A DNA stretch of 64,000 bases from Bacteroidota bacterium (GCA_027621365.1 JAQCBH010000011.1:1-64000), one strand, 5' to 3'. Shown: positions 34,271 to 43,939, counted from the stretch's first letter. Made by a program: numbers and translations. Notes: generated from the sequence alone by a model not told the origin.

Positions 34271-35557
34271 GTGAATATTCTCTTGTTGGGATCGGGTGGT
34301 CGCGAACATGCGTTTGCCTTGGCCATCTCTCAAAGCCCCAATTGCAGCCATTTGTACATTGCCCCTGGTAACGCAGGGACAGCCCAATGCGGCACCAATG
34401 TTAGCTTGAACCTGAGTGATTTTCAGGCGGTGGGTCAGTTTTGCATGCAGCACAACATCGAGCTAGTGGTTCCGGGTAACGAAGACCCCTTGGTTGCCGG
34501 TATTACCGATGCCCTGGAAGCGTTTGCCGCTGAAAAAGGCATTCGATTGGCTGTCGCTGGCCCCGATCAATGGGCTTCCCAGCTGGAAGGAAGCAAGCAA
34601 TTTGCCAAAGAATTCATGATGAAGTATGGCGTTCCAACGGCAGCCTACCGCAATTTCAATGCAGAGAATGTCGATGAATCAGGCGCATTTTTGGAAAGCC
34701 TGACTCCTCCTTACGTGTTGAAAGCCGATGGCTTGGCAGCGGGTAAGGGTGTGATCATTAACTCTGATCTGGACGAAGCTAAGGAAACCTTGCGTGATAT
34801 GATTTTGGGAGCGCGTTTTGGAGCCGCTAGCGCCAATGTGGTGGTCGAGGAATTCTTGCAAGGCATTGAGATTTCTGTCTTTGTGGTCAGCGATGGCATC
34901 GACTGGCACATTTTAGGATCGGCCAAAGATTACAAGCGTATTGGAGAAGGCGACCAGGGTCCCAATACGGGAGGTATGGGAGCGATTTCCCCCGTTCCTT
35001 TTGCCGATGAAATTTTCATGCACAAGGTCAAGGAACGCATTGTATTGCCCAGTTTAGAGGGTCTTCGCGCTGAGGGTCATCCGTACCGCGGATTCCTGTT
35101 CTTGGGCTTGATGAACGACCATGGAGATCCCAAGGTCATCGAATACAACGTTCGCATGGGCGATCCGGAAACAGAAGCGATTTTTCCCCGTCTGAAAACC
35201 GATATGGTAGACTTGTTGAATGGCGTTGCTCAAGGCAATATTTCTCAGGTTCCTTTTGAGGTAGATCCTCGAACGGCGGCTACCGTGTTCTTGGTTTCTG
35301 AGGGTTACCCTGGAGCCATAGAAAAAGGCTTTGAAATGAGCATTCCCACAGATGTGTCAGATTCTCAGCGCTTGTACCATGCGGGAACGGCCTTGAAAGA
35401 GGGGACTGTGGTGACCAATGGAGGCCGTGTTCTGGCCGTGACGAGCTTGGCTGCCAATATTTCTGAGGCATTGAAAGCCAGTTACGAATTGGTAGATTTG
35501 GTTCAGTTTCAAGGAAAGTCTTACCGCCGAGACATCGGCCAAGATCTGCTATCATGA
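34271..35557 (+). CDS. purD: Phosphoribosylamine--glycine ligase
   Basis: A 428-residue ATP-grasp enzyme, the second step of purine synthesis, joining glycine to phosphoribosylamine. The start is GTG 34271, giving VNILLLGSGGREHAFALAIS, the standard N-terminus with its glycine-rich loop. ATP-grasp landmarks include YVLKADGLAAGKGVI, GDQGPNTGGMGAISPVP and NVRMGDPETEAI. A TAACTTTA box lies 4 nt before the GTG. The stop overlaps the DUF502 start as ATGA. Confidence 0.96.
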   Translation: MNILLLGSGGREHAFALAISQSPNCSHLYIAPGNAGTAQCGTNVSLNLSDFQAVGQFCMQHNIELVVPGNEDPLVAGITDALEAFAAEKGIRLAVAGPDQWASQLEGSKQFAKEFMMKYGVPTAAYRNFNAENVDESGAFLESLTPPYVLKADGLAAGKGVIINSDLDEAKETLRDMILGARFGAASANVVVEEFLQGIEISVFVVSDGIDWHILGSAKDYKRIGEGDQGPNTGGMGAISPVPFADEIFMHKVKERIVLPSLEGLRAEGHPYRGFLFLGLMNDHGDPKVIEYNVRMGDPETEAIFPRLKTDMVDLLNGVAQGNISQVPFEVDPRTAATVFLVSEGYPGAIEKGFEMSIPTDVSDSQRLYHAGTALKEGTVVTNGGRVLAVTSLAANISEALKASYELVDLVQFQGKSYRRDIGQDLLS

Positions 35558-36162
35558 AGATACAAGAATTTGATCAGCAGCGATTTAGCAAGACATTGAA
35601 ATCGCCATTTCAACGTTTGATTAGCTATTTGTTGCGCGGCCTTTTGGTGCTCTTGCCCATTGGTGCGACCATCAGCATTGTCCTGTGGATTCTTGGCGGC
35701 CTATCGGATCTTCTGCACTTAGACGAAGTCGGGTTTTGGGAGTTTTGGCTCTACGCCGCTGTCATACTCGCAGGAATAGTTGGAGTCGGAGTTTTGACCC
35801 AAGGAGTGGTTGCCAAGCAGGTCTTGGACTTCTTTGAAGGCATCATTGAGAAAGCCCCGGGCTTGAGCTTCATCTTCGGTACAACCAAAGACATGACCGA
35901 AGCCTTCATGGGGGAGAACAAGAAATTTGACAAACCCATTGTTGTGGAACTCGAAGGCGGTGTGCATCGCATGGGCTTTTTGACCCAGGCAGACATGTCG
36001 GTAATCAACATGCCCGATCACTGTTCAGTCTATTTGCCATTGTCCTATGCCTTGACGGGGGAGATGCTCATTGTGCCAAAAAACAAGGTCAAACCCATTG
36101 ATGTCGAGCCGAGCCATGTGACCAAGTTCGTCGTGAGCGGTGGGGTAGCGGGTTTGAACTAA
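35554..36162 (+). CDS. DUF502 family membrane protein
   Basis: A 202-residue protein with two N-terminal transmembrane helices (about 27-50 and 65-85) and a soluble C-terminal domain. Family signatures include LLRGLLVLLPIGATISI, GVLTQGVVAK and the late PDHCSVYLPLSYALTGEMLIVPK-like block (positions about 150-172). DUF502 proteins are widespread in bacteria and plants, with no established biochemical role. Overlap with purD by 4 bp indicates translational coupling. Confidence 0.88.
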   Translation: MKIQEFDQQRFSKTLKSPFQRLISYLLRGLLVLLPIGATISIVLWILGGLSDLLHLDEVGFWEFWLYAAVILAGIVGVGVLTQGVVAKQVLDFFEGIIEKAPGLSFIFGTTKDMTEAFMGENKKFDKPIVVELEGGVHRMGFLTQADMSVINMPDHCSVYLPLSYALTGEMLIVPKNKVKPIDVEPSHVTKFVVSGGVAGLN

Positions 36163-36231
36163 ACTCCGATTGGGGATAAAATATGCACATCCCCATACGC
36201 AGGACTGCCCTACATCCGTTTTCTTTGAAGT

Positions 36232-36921
36232 ATGTCTTTATTGATTCAACTCCTGCAAGCCGGCGCTGACACTTCAGCTGCTGCAGGTGCCACTGAACAC
36301 GTGTCAGCTCCCATCGTAGAAATCATGGCCAAAGGCGGTATGGTAATGGCTTTGCTCGCCTTGAGTTTGCTGATTGCCATTTACTTCATCGTTGAGCGCT
36401 TTTTGTATTTGAAAAGCCGCGCAGCCATTGACTTCAACTTGATCAGCGTGGTCAAAGACAATTTAAAAGAGAACCGCCCCGATGCCGCTTTGGCCTATTG
36501 CGAGCGCACCCATACCGCTCAAGCTCAGGTCATTGGAACCGGTTTGCGTTTCTTGGGTTCCAACATGCGCGAAATCGAAAGCGCGATGGAGACCAAAGCC
36601 AACGTGGAGCTGAGCGCCATGGAAGGCAATTTGCACTATTTGAGTTTGATCAGCCGCATTGCCCCCATGTTGGGTTTTGTGGGAACGATTTGGGGTGTCA
36701 TCAATATCTTCTACAGCATTTCGACCACGGGTGATTTGAGCATTGGTGCCATCTCCGGCGGATTGTACACCAAAATGGTAGCCTCTTTTGCGGGCTTGTT
36801 GGTGGGTATGATTGCCTTCTTTGGTTACCAGATGTTCATGCGTCGCATTGACAAATTTGCCGAGCGTTTGCAAGAGCAAAGCTTGAGCTTGCTGGAAATG
36901 TTGACCAAGTCCAACCTCTAA
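36232..36921 (+). CDS. exbB: ExbB/TolQ-family proton channel subunit
   Basis: A 229-residue inner-membrane protein with an N-terminal helix (about 36-55) and two further helices in the second half (SRIAPMLGFVGTIWGVINIF and VASFAGLLVGMIAFFGYQMF). The MotA/TolQ/ExbB pattern, including the small-residue helix with TxxxGLLV, is clear. With ExbD it uses the proton gradient to drive TonB, and so powers receptors such as that at 2.9-5.1 kb, or else a Tol-like function. The exbD gene follows at 9 nt. Confidence 0.92.
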   Translation: MSLLIQLLQAGADTSAAAGATEHVSAPIVEIMAKGGMVMALLALSLLIAIYFIVERFLYLKSRAAIDFNLISVVKDNLKENRPDAALAYCERTHTAQAQVIGTGLRFLGSNMREIESAMETKANVELSAMEGNLHYLSLISRIAPMLGFVGTIWGVINIFYSISTTGDLSIGAISGGLYTKMVASFAGLLVGMIAFFGYQMFMRRIDKFAERLQEQSLSLLEMLTKSNL

Positions 36922-36930
36922 TCTCGGGCC

Positions 36931-37392
36931 ATGAAAATCGGAAGACGCAGAAGGGAAGAAGCAGAAGTCGAATCATCGGCTTTGAACGACATCATGTTCT
37001 TTCTGCTCCTGTTCTTCTTGATCGCGAGCACCTTGGCCAACCCCAACGTCATCAACGTATTGTTGCCCAAGGCCAAAACCACTTCTAAGATTCAAACCAA
37101 ACCCATGATTTTGACCGTGAAGCGCCCCGATGGAGCGGTCATAGGAGAAGATGGTACAGGTCCTGTTGTCTATTACATTGACAACAACAAAGAACCCGTA
37201 GAAGTCGACGAATTGGAGAAAGTGATGTTGGATCGAGACAAAGAATACTACGACCCCAACAACCCCGACAGCCGATTGAGCGTTGTGCTGCGTTTGGACA
37301 AGAAGTTGACCATTCAAGAAGTGGTTGATGTGATGCAGATTGGAGCCAACCAGGGCATTCGCATGGTCTTGGCCACCGATAAAAAGCAGTAA
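36931..37392 (+). CDS. exbD: ExbD/TolR-family subunit
   Basis: A 153-residue protein with one transmembrane helix at about residues 22-40 (DIMFFLLLFFLIASTLA). The membrane aspartate of the proton path is present at the start of this helix (LNDIMFF). The periplasmic domain follows (VYYIDNNKEPVEVDELE, LRLDKKLTIQEVVDVM). It pairs with ExbB. No tonB gene follows; instead a lipid A deacylase-like barrel begins 2 nt after the stop. Confidence 0.92.
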   Translation: MKIGRRRREEAEVESSALNDIMFFLLLFFLIASTLANPNVINVLLPKAKTTSKIQTKPMILTVKRPDGAVIGEDGTGPVVYYIDNNKEPVEVDELEKVMLDRDKEYYDPNNPDSRLSVVLRLDKKLTIQEVVDVMQIGANQGIRMVLATDKKQ

Positions 37393-37394
37393 TC

Positions 37395-38468
37395 ATGAAA
37401 AGGGCCGTCTTTGCATGGGCCTTTTTGTTGTCTTCGCTTGCCGTTCAGGCCAACCCTATCCTTTCTCTTCCTATTCCCAATAACAACCATGTTCAATGGT
37501 TGCTGCAGGGGCACAGAGGTGCTTTGATGCCTCATCGTCCCGAAATGGAGCAGTTGTTGGGCCGGGTGTGGACCTTGAGCGCCGAACGCCGAGTATTGTA
37601 CCGACAGCCTTTGCGAGCTACACCTTATCGAGGGCTTTTACTCAATGCTTCTCATTTAGGAAATTCAGCGACGGGCTTAGCAGTTGGAGCGGGTTTTAGC
37701 ATGGGCCAAGTCGGTGTACATGGATTGGATTATTCCTTCGCCGCAGGTCTGGGCTATGTCAGCAAGCCCTTTGATGCCCTTACCAACCCCTTGAACAATG
37801 CGATAGGCTCGCATTTCAATGGCATGATGCGCCTGCAGTTGGGGTACAGCGGCAAAAAAGTGTCAGCACATCTGGGTATGTTGCACTTCTCCAATGCCTA
37901 TTGGCGCTCTCCAAATTTGGGCATCAATTTGCCTTATGTGTCGATTGCCCACGGTTTGGGAATGTCGGTGTACGAAGGCCGGCACAGCTACGCCTATTAC
38001 CCCACTCGTCAGAATTCTTCATTGCAGTCTTGGATTTTCTGGCCATCTTTTCGTGTAGGGAAAGTGGAATATGACTTGGATGATCGCAGTCCCTTGATCA
38101 AATCTTGTTTGGACCTGAGGGTTCAACACACCCGAGGCGATTGGCGTCAGCGCAGCCCTTCATTCGGATTGCAGCTGTTTCATGATCCTTTGTATGCCTA
38201 CGAAAAGTTTCAAGGCATGCAGGGTACAGGCTTTCGGTCCCAGGCAGAATTGGCTGCCTTTGCGGGCATGGAATGGACCATGGACCGCTGGGGATTTCAG
38301 GTAGACTTGGGTTGGTATTTGGCCCGTCCTGATCGCCGCAAGTATCCTTTCTATGAGGGAGTGGGTTTCAACTATTATTTGAATCCGCGCAGCCGCATCA
38401 TGGTTCGATTGAAAGCCAATCAGTTTTCGGCTGATGTCATGGAATGGGGTTGGGCCTTTGCCTTTTAG
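37395..38468 (+). CDS. Acyloxyacyl hydrolase (PagL-like) outer-membrane protein
   Basis: A 357-residue protein with a signal peptide (MKRAVFAWAFLLSSLAVQA). It has the beta-strand pattern of a barrel and the deacylase-type motif HFSNAYWRSPNLGIN, with His and Ser as expected active residues. The end GVGFNYYLNPRSR, then RLKANQFSADVMEWGW and a final Phe, is typical of Bacteroidota acyloxyacyl hydrolase proteins. Such enzymes remove an acyl chain from lipid A in the outer membrane. Its place directly behind exbBD suggests co-expression. Its stop is nested with that of the convergent gene in TTAG. Confidence 0.75.
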   Translation: MKRAVFAWAFLLSSLAVQANPILSLPIPNNNHVQWLLQGHRGALMPHRPEMEQLLGRVWTLSAERRVLYRQPLRATPYRGLLLNASHLGNSATGLAVGAGFSMGQVGVHGLDYSFAAGLGYVSKPFDALTNPLNNAIGSHFNGMMRLQLGYSGKKVSAHLGMLHFSNAYWRSPNLGINLPYVSIAHGLGMSVYEGRHSYAYYPTRQNSSLQSWIFWPSFRVGKVEYDLDDRSPLIKSCLDLRVQHTRGDWRQRSPSFGLQLFHDPLYAYEKFQGMQGTGFRSQAELAAFAGMEWTMDRWGFQVDLGWYLARPDRRKYPFYEGVGFNYYLNPRSRIMVRLKANQFSADVMEWGWAFAF

Positions 38469-39562
38469 AACTCCACCTTCAGGTATACTCCTGCAGAAAT
38501 CAAGAACTTCTGATTCAAGCAGTCGTACATGGGGTCCAAACGGACATCCAAACGCACTCCTTCAACCGCCAATGGATGCATGTAATTGAGTCGGGCTTGC
38601 AGGATGCGACGATCGCGGACGGTGCTGTAGGGTTCTTGACGATCTACACTGCTGTACAAGGGTGCTCCTAAAGGCGCTGAAAATTCATGGGCCGTTTGTA
38701 CAATCAAGGCTTGTTCCCATTGCCCCCTGGAATGTTTGATCCAAGAGCTGCTGGCCCAGCCCTCTCGAAAGGGTTGCCTCAATTGTGGGCTGGCATCGCG
38801 GCTGTGCATGAATTGGCTATTGATTTCCCAAGGCCCTAGGTTGGCTCGAAGGCCTGCACTGAGATTGATCTGAGTGACCAAGGGTTTGCGCTGTTGGAGG
38901 TTTTCTCCTCCTTGGTGGTAAACCAGGGCGCTAATGGGGCTGCTTAGGCTGAAGTCTTCACGGCTGATCCAAATGGGTTTGGCAACGGTTCCAGCAGAGA
39001 TGATTTCTTGTTGGCTTTGATTGGGGATGGCCAGCTGTCGCCAGTCAAGCCAAGTATTGACCTGAACCTTGGGGTGGAATATTCGGTGGTCAATTCCGTA
39101 TTCGACCGGTCGGTTCCATGCCCAATCGTAGTTCATCAGGGTTTCGGGTAGATCGTGGGACAAGGGTCCAGGCAAGTGGCCCAATTGCCAGCGCTGCTTG
39201 TTGTGAACGTAACGAAAAGCAAACAGTGGAAAAAGCCGAACGGGAGAGGCAGATTGCCAGATTCGGGCCGAATGTTGTGCCCCGTAAAGTCCTTGAACCA
39301 CAAGGCCACCGCTCAGCAAGGCTCCCTGACCCAAGGCTTTGTGAATCTCCGATCGAAATTGAGCGCCCAACAAGGTTTGACCGGGGGCAACAGCGTCAAA
39401 ATATTCGCTGTTCTTGTGAAAAAACAGGGCCTGGTTTTCCCATTGCTTGCGGGGGTATGTCTGCCCAAAAATGCCGTTGTTGAGTTGTCCCAACAATTCC
39501 TGTGTGCTGCAGAGTACGAGCAGAACAAGGAGTTTATTGACCGGTGAGGCGGCGATAGGCAT
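38465..39562 (-). CDS. Unknown outer-membrane beta-barrel protein
   Basis: A 365-residue protein. I start at the ATG at 39560-39562 (MPIAASPVNKLLVLLVLCST), which opens a signal peptide. The rest shows many alternating hydrophobic strands (RLFPLFAFRYVHNKQRWQ, TQINLSAGLRANLGPW, LISAGVYLKVEF) and ends in Phe, as outer-membrane barrels do. I recognise no characterised family. The start lies 29 nt inside the TPR gene, so the two are translationally coupled, and both follow an ABC exporter gene. Confidence 0.62.
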   Translation of the reverse strand: MPIAASPVNKLLVLLVLCSTQELLGQLNNGIFGQTYPRKQWENQALFFHKNSEYFDAVAPGQTLLGAQFRSEIHKALGQGALLSGGLVVQGLYGAQHSARIWQSASPVRLFPLFAFRYVHNKQRWQLGHLPGPLSHDLPETLMNYDWAWNRPVEYGIDHRIFHPKVQVNTWLDWRQLAIPNQSQQEIISAGTVAKPIWISREDFSLSSPISALVYHQGGENLQQRKPLVTQINLSAGLRANLGPWEINSQFMHSRDASPQLRQPFREGWASSSWIKHSRGQWEQALIVQTAHEFSAPLGAPLYSSVDRQEPYSTVRDRRILQARLNYMHPLAVEGVRLDVRLDPMYDCLNQKFLISAGVYLKVEF

Positions 39563-41336
39563 GTCTGGCTTCAATGATATGCAAACTGGCTGAATGTTCA
39601 AGAATGAGCTTTCGGTAGCATTCGGCCGCTTTTTCTTTGTTGCCTTGTTGAAATTCGTACCATTGGGCCAATTGCAATAGGGCTTTGTCGGCTAATACCT
39701 CATGTCCAAAAGCCAAAACCAAGGTTTCCAAGGTTTCAACCGCTAGTGAGTCTCGACCGCATTCGTGGTGAATCATGGCCTTGTGAAAGAGTACATCGTC
39801 GCTCAAGGAATGGCCTGGAAATGCCTTTGGCAAATCGTCAAAGGCTTTGTAGGCAGAATCAAATTGGCGTTGGCGCTCCCACAACATGGCGCGGCTGAAC
39901 TGAGCCATGGCCTCGTAATTGGAGTCAATGCCCAGGTTTTCCTTGATCAATAAGGCTAGTTCCATGGCATCGTTGGCAATGAGCTGGGTGCTGGCGTCTT
40001 TGAGCACGTCCAGCTGCATGTCGGCCCATTCGTAGTCTCCTCTAAAGAAACTCAATTCGGCTCGTTTGAATTTGGCCCATTGGCCGGTGGGTTCGTCTTT
40101 GAGTTCTTTTTCAACCTGAGCGAGCAAGAGTTCGGCTGTCCAGATTTCACCAGCCACTAACCACGCTTCGGCTGCCTTGATCTTGGCTTGGGCTCGAACG
40201 GCCACAGGGCTGCTCTCGGGGCTGATTTCGTAGTAGCGCTGCATCAAGCCTACAGCTCGATCGGCTTGATTTTTTTGGGCAATCAGCAAGTCAGCCCAGC
40301 AAATGGAAGACACGAATGTGATTTCATCAGGCCCGTATTCATGCTCCAATTTCAACATGTCGCTATGAAGAGCCTCCCATTGGGCTGAATCGGCACCAGA
40401 TTGTCGGTACCACTGGTACTGGAGGGCATTGCGGTGGGCCAAGGCCAACTTACGTGAGTCAGGCGATTCAGCCTGATAGTAAGCATAGTCAAAGCACTTC
40501 AAGGCTTCCTCAAAGGCTTTGTTGCTTTCGCAGAGCAAGCCCAATTGAAAGACCCGAGCCCCGTATTCTTTCAGTCTCATGTCGACTGATCGGGCAAACA
40601 AAAAAGCCCGGCTCCAATCTTGGGTTTTGATGAAGGTCCAATTCAAGGCCTCTCCCAATTGAGGGTTGTCGGGCTGCTCTTGTATGGATTCCAACAAGGA
40701 ATTCTGGAGCATAACCATGTCGACGCTATCGCTCATGTGCGACTCAAACACGGGTTTCAATTGGGAAAAAGTCAGGTTCTGATTGGCCAACAATTGGACG
40801 TATCGATTCAGTGCTTCGCTGCGCCGGCCTCCTTGCAACATGAGCATGGCCATGCGCTGGTTCAAATAAGGGTTTGAGCCAAAGTTCGACTCGGTCCACT
40901 GGTAGCATTCCAATGCCCAATCATCCAGGTTGCGTTGCTCAAAGAGGGAGCCCAGATGCATCAGGCGCGGGTATTCTTCCTTGCTTTTTTCAATCAAATG
41001 CTGAGCCAGTTGGTTCTCTTTTTCTTCCCCGTCGGCTTGCAAACTCCACACCCAGCATTCGGCCACCATGGATTCGGTGGGAAAGCCCTTTTTGGCTCTT
41101 TTGCGCAGGTACTTGATGGCCTCATCGACGTCGTTCGTTTTGACCAAACACTGCAGGTATTGCTCGTGCAAATAAGCCGAAGCTTGATCTTCTTTGATCA
41201 AGTCTTCATAAAGGAACAAGGCTTGGCTGAACTCGCCGCGATCAAATAAGGCCTGGGCTACAGCCGCTTGGTCTTGGGCGTAACCCAGGAGCGTCAAAAA
41301 GCAGCTCGCTATGCCAAGGATCAAGCGCTGTTTCAT
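39534..41336 (-). CDS. Exported TPR-repeat protein
   Basis: A 600-residue protein with a signal peptide (MKQRLILGIASCFLTLLGYAQ) started at ATG 41334-41336. Many helix-pair repeats of TPR type fill the protein, for example AQALFDRGEFSQALFLYEDL, LAQWYEFQQGNKEKAAECYR and ALKCFDYAYYQAES. It is expected in the periplasm, acting as a scaffold. The start overlaps the ABC exporter stop by 4 bp (ATGA) and its end overlaps the barrel gene. Function is not known beyond the protein-binding repeat. Confidence 0.78.
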   Translation of the reverse strand: MKQRLILGIASCFLTLLGYAQDQAAVAQALFDRGEFSQALFLYEDLIKEDQASAYLHEQYLQCLVKTNDVDEAIKYLRKRAKKGFPTESMVAECWVWSLQADGEEKENQLAQHLIEKSKEEYPRLMHLGSLFEQRNLDDWALECYQWTESNFGSNPYLNQRMAMLMLQGGRRSEALNRYVQLLANQNLTFSQLKPVFESHMSDSVDMVMLQNSLLESIQEQPDNPQLGEALNWTFIKTQDWSRAFLFARSVDMRLKEYGARVFQLGLLCESNKAFEEALKCFDYAYYQAESPDSRKLALAHRNALQYQWYRQSGADSAQWEALHSDMLKLEHEYGPDEITFVSSICWADLLIAQKNQADRAVGLMQRYYEISPESSPVAVRAQAKIKAAEAWLVAGEIWTAELLLAQVEKELKDEPTGQWAKFKRAELSFFRGDYEWADMQLDVLKDASTQLIANDAMELALLIKENLGIDSNYEAMAQFSRAMLWERQRQFDSAYKAFDDLPKAFPGHSLSDDVLFHKAMIHHECGRDSLAVETLETLVLAFGHEVLADKALLQLAQWYEFQQGNKEKAAECYRKLILEHSASLHIIEARHAYRRLTGQ

Positions 41337-43168
41337 GCTATCCAATCAGCAGGTTCGATTTGTTTCTCAACCATGTTTTTATAAAGCCCATCTGGAATGG
41401 ACATCAGCTCAGCATGGGTGCCGAGCTCCAACAATTTTCCATGGCGAATCACGGCGATTCGGTCAGCGTGTCGAATGGTGCTTAGGCGATGGGCTATGAC
41501 CAAGGCTGTTCGGCCTTTCATGAGCTCAATCAAGGCTTTTTGTACCCATTCTTCGCTCTCGGCATCCAAAGCGCTGGTGGCCTCGTCCAATATCAGAAAG
41601 TCGGGGTTGCGAATGATGGCTCGTGCCAGGGCGACGCGTTGTTTTTGCCCGCCTGACAACAGCACTCCTCGGTCGCCCACACGTGTTTCGTAGCATTCGG
41701 CAAAGGAACCAATGAAGTCGTGAGCATAGGCCTTTTTAGCGGCTTCCTCGATCTCTTCATCGCTGGCCTCAGGCTTGCCGTAGCGAATGTTATCGCGAAT
41801 GCTACCGCCAAACAAGACAACATCTTGAGGAACCAGGGCCATGTGGGAGCGATAGGCGTTTAGATCCAAGTCTTGAATGCTCGTTTCACCCAATCGTATG
41901 CTGCCCTTTTGAGGCGAATAAAAACGATACAAAAGTTGGGAAATGGTGCTCTTTCCACCGCCAGAAGGCCCGACCAAAGCCAAGGTTTCACCGGGGCGAA
42001 TATCCAAGTTCAACTCCCCGTGAAAAACGGGATTGTCGGGGCGGCTGGGATAGGCGAATTGGAGGTTTTCCAGGCGCAATACTTGTCCAAAATCAGGGGC
42101 CGGTTTATTGGAGTTATCTGCCGTAAACTCTGTTGGGCTATCGATCAAATCCAATACGCGTTCCACCGAACCTAGGGTTTTCTGAATTTGGACAAATTGT
42201 TCGGCCATGCCGCCTATTGATCCGCCGACAAAGCCTGTGAGCAACATGAAATTGACCAGTTCACCCACACCCATTTCACCGGCGTGAACCATGCCTAAAC
42301 CGCGGTAAATCAGCCATACAATGCTACCGAATAGGCAGAGAATGATGAAGCTGGAGAAGGCTCCTCGCCAGTAGCCGCGCCAAATGCTTTCTTTCATCAG
42401 TTGGGCGCTGTTGGCCGTGTATCGATTGGATTCAAAGCTTTCGTTGCTGAAGGCTTTCACATTGACAATGCCGCTCAAGGCCTCTTCGGCAATCACGTTG
42501 TTGGAGGCAGTAAAGTCTTGTACCTGACGCGAAATTTTGCGAATGAATCGACCGAAAAACAAGGCAACAATTACAATGATGGGGAAGCTGCCGAGCATGA
42601 GCAAAGCCAAATCGGTACTGGTTTTGAAGATCATGATCAAACCCGCGACCATGATCAAAATTTGGCGAATGAACATGGCCAAATTGGTGGTGAAGGTATC
42701 TTGAATTTGGGCGATGTCGGCGCTGAATCGACTCAGCAAATCTCCCCGGTTGTGGCTATGGTGAAAGGCCATGTCTTGGCCAATGACACTGTTAAATAGG
42801 TCTTTTCTCAGGCCAAAAGTCATGCCTTCGGTGACTTTGACATAGATGACCATTCGTCCAAAGCTGAACACGGCTTGAACGGCAAATAGCAGAACGAACC
42901 ACCGGGCAACCGTGTACAGGGTTTCCAAATTGGGTGCGGTTTGAATGCCGTTTTTGTCGTAAACGAAAATGCCGTCCAGCATGTCTCCTAAGAATTTCGG
43001 AAACAGCACCGAAGAGCCCGCTGAAATGGCCAAGAACAGAGTGCCCAAGGCGAACAACCAGCGATTGGCCGGTGACATGTAGCGAAACAATCGCGTGGAA
43101 CGGCGAAAGCTATCCATGTTCAATTTTCCCTTTGGGATGTCTCTTTCCATTTGCTCGCGGCGTGACAT
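41333..43168 (-). CDS. ABC exporter, MsbA/lipid-type half transporter
   Basis: A 611-residue fusion of a six-helix membrane domain and an ATPase domain; it works as a homodimer. ATPase motifs: Walker A GPSGGGKST (about 390), signature LSGGQKQR, Walker [13 protein letters not shown] and the switch His in IAHRLST. The membrane domain resembles MsbA-like lipid flippases. It leads a three-gene unit with a periplasmic TPR protein and an outer-membrane barrel. A GAACTTTG box (43180-43173) ends 4 nt before the ATG. Confidence 0.9.
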   Translation of the reverse strand: MSRREQMERDIPKGKLNMDSFRRSTRLFRYMSPANRWLFALGTLFLAISAGSSVLFPKFLGDMLDGIFVYDKNGIQTAPNLETLYTVARWFVLLFAVQAVFSFGRMVIYVKVTEGMTFGLRKDLFNSVIGQDMAFHHSHNRGDLLSRFSADIAQIQDTFTTNLAMFIRQILIMVAGLIMIFKTSTDLALLMLGSFPIIVIVALFFGRFIRKISRQVQDFTASNNVIAEEALSGIVNVKAFSNESFESNRYTANSAQLMKESIWRGYWRGAFSSFIILCLFGSIVWLIYRGLGMVHAGEMGVGELVNFMLLTGFVGGSIGGMAEQFVQIQKTLGSVERVLDLIDSPTEFTADNSNKPAPDFGQVLRLENLQFAYPSRPDNPVFHGELNLDIRPGETLALVGPSGGGKSTISQLLYRFYSPQKGSIRLGETSIQDLDLNAYRSHMALVPQDVVLFGGSIRDNIRYGKPEASDEEIEEAAKKAYAHDFIGSFAECYETRVGDRGVLLSGGQKQRVALARAIIRNPDFLILDEATSALDAESEEWVQKALIELMKGRTALVIAHRLSTIRHADRIAVIRHGKLLELGTHAELMSIPDGLYKNMVEKQIEPADWIA

Positions 43169-43225
43169 GTTTCAAAGTTCCGCATTTTGGGGGATGAACC
43201 CCTGATTCTTTGTTGAAAGAAGCAA

Positions 43226-43915
43226 ATGATTCGTTGCAATGTTTGGAGGGATTTGCAAAGTTGGTTGTATCCAGAGCTTTGTTCGGCTTGCCAGAAGCCA
43301 TTAGAATGGGGTGAAGCCCCCTTGTGTCTGCCTTGTGAGGCCAAATTGCCCTATGCTTTGCAAGCCTTTGGCCAGACCAATGCCTTGTTTCGGCGATTGG
43401 AAGGGAGAACGGCCTTGCATTCAGCGGCTTATTTTTTGGAGTACAAGCGGGGCTCCGTAGGGGCAGAGCTTCTTCACAAAATAAAATATGACACGCATCT
43501 GAAATTGCTTCAGTACTTGCTTCGGCAGTGGGCCCGTGAATGGAAGCCTTTTGGGATTTGGGAATCGGCCACCTTGATTCCTGTTCCACCGAATCGCTGG
43601 CAATCGCGAAACCGCGGTTATCACGCTGCCAGCGAAATGGCCGATGCGTTGTCTTGCATGTACGGCTTGAAAGTATGTCATAATGCATTGACTAGAAGGT
43701 TTTTAACTCGGTCACAAACTCGATTGAGTCGCTTGGATCGCTGGGCCAACTTGGACTCGGTCTATTCCGTTCATCGAAAGAACCTACCCCTGGGCCCTCT
43801 CATATTGGTTGACGATGTAGTCACTACCGGGGCTACGGCAGAAAGATGCTTGTCCTTGCTTCAGTCTGAGACCGATGCCCCATTGGCATTATTGAGCTTG
43901 GCCTACACCCTGTAA
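43226..43915 (+). CDS. comF: ComF-family phosphoribosyltransferase-like protein
   Basis: A 229-residue cytosolic protein. The N-terminus has a zinc-binding pair (CSACQKPL and CLPCEAKL), and the C-terminus has the PRPP-type loop LILVDDVVTTGATAERC. ComF proteins help DNA uptake during natural transformation by an unclear step. Start ATG 43226. It diverges from the ABC exporter with 57 nt between. Confidence 0.9.
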   Translation: MIRCNVWRDLQSWLYPELCSACQKPLEWGEAPLCLPCEAKLPYALQAFGQTNALFRRLEGRTALHSAAYFLEYKRGSVGAELLHKIKYDTHLKLLQYLLRQWAREWKPFGIWESATLIPVPPNRWQSRNRGYHAASEMADALSCMYGLKVCHNALTRRFLTRSQTRLSRLDRWANLDSVYSVHRKNLPLGPLILVDDVVTTGATAERCLSLLQSETDAPLALLSLAYTL

Positions 43916-43931
43916 GCCAAGTAAAAAACCC

Positions 43932-43939
43932 TATTTTTG
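43932..43939 (+). promoter_or_regulatory. -7 box TATTTTTG before the Calx-beta gene
   Basis: An exact TAnnTTTG match 13 nt before the ATG at 43953. Confidence 0.5.
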
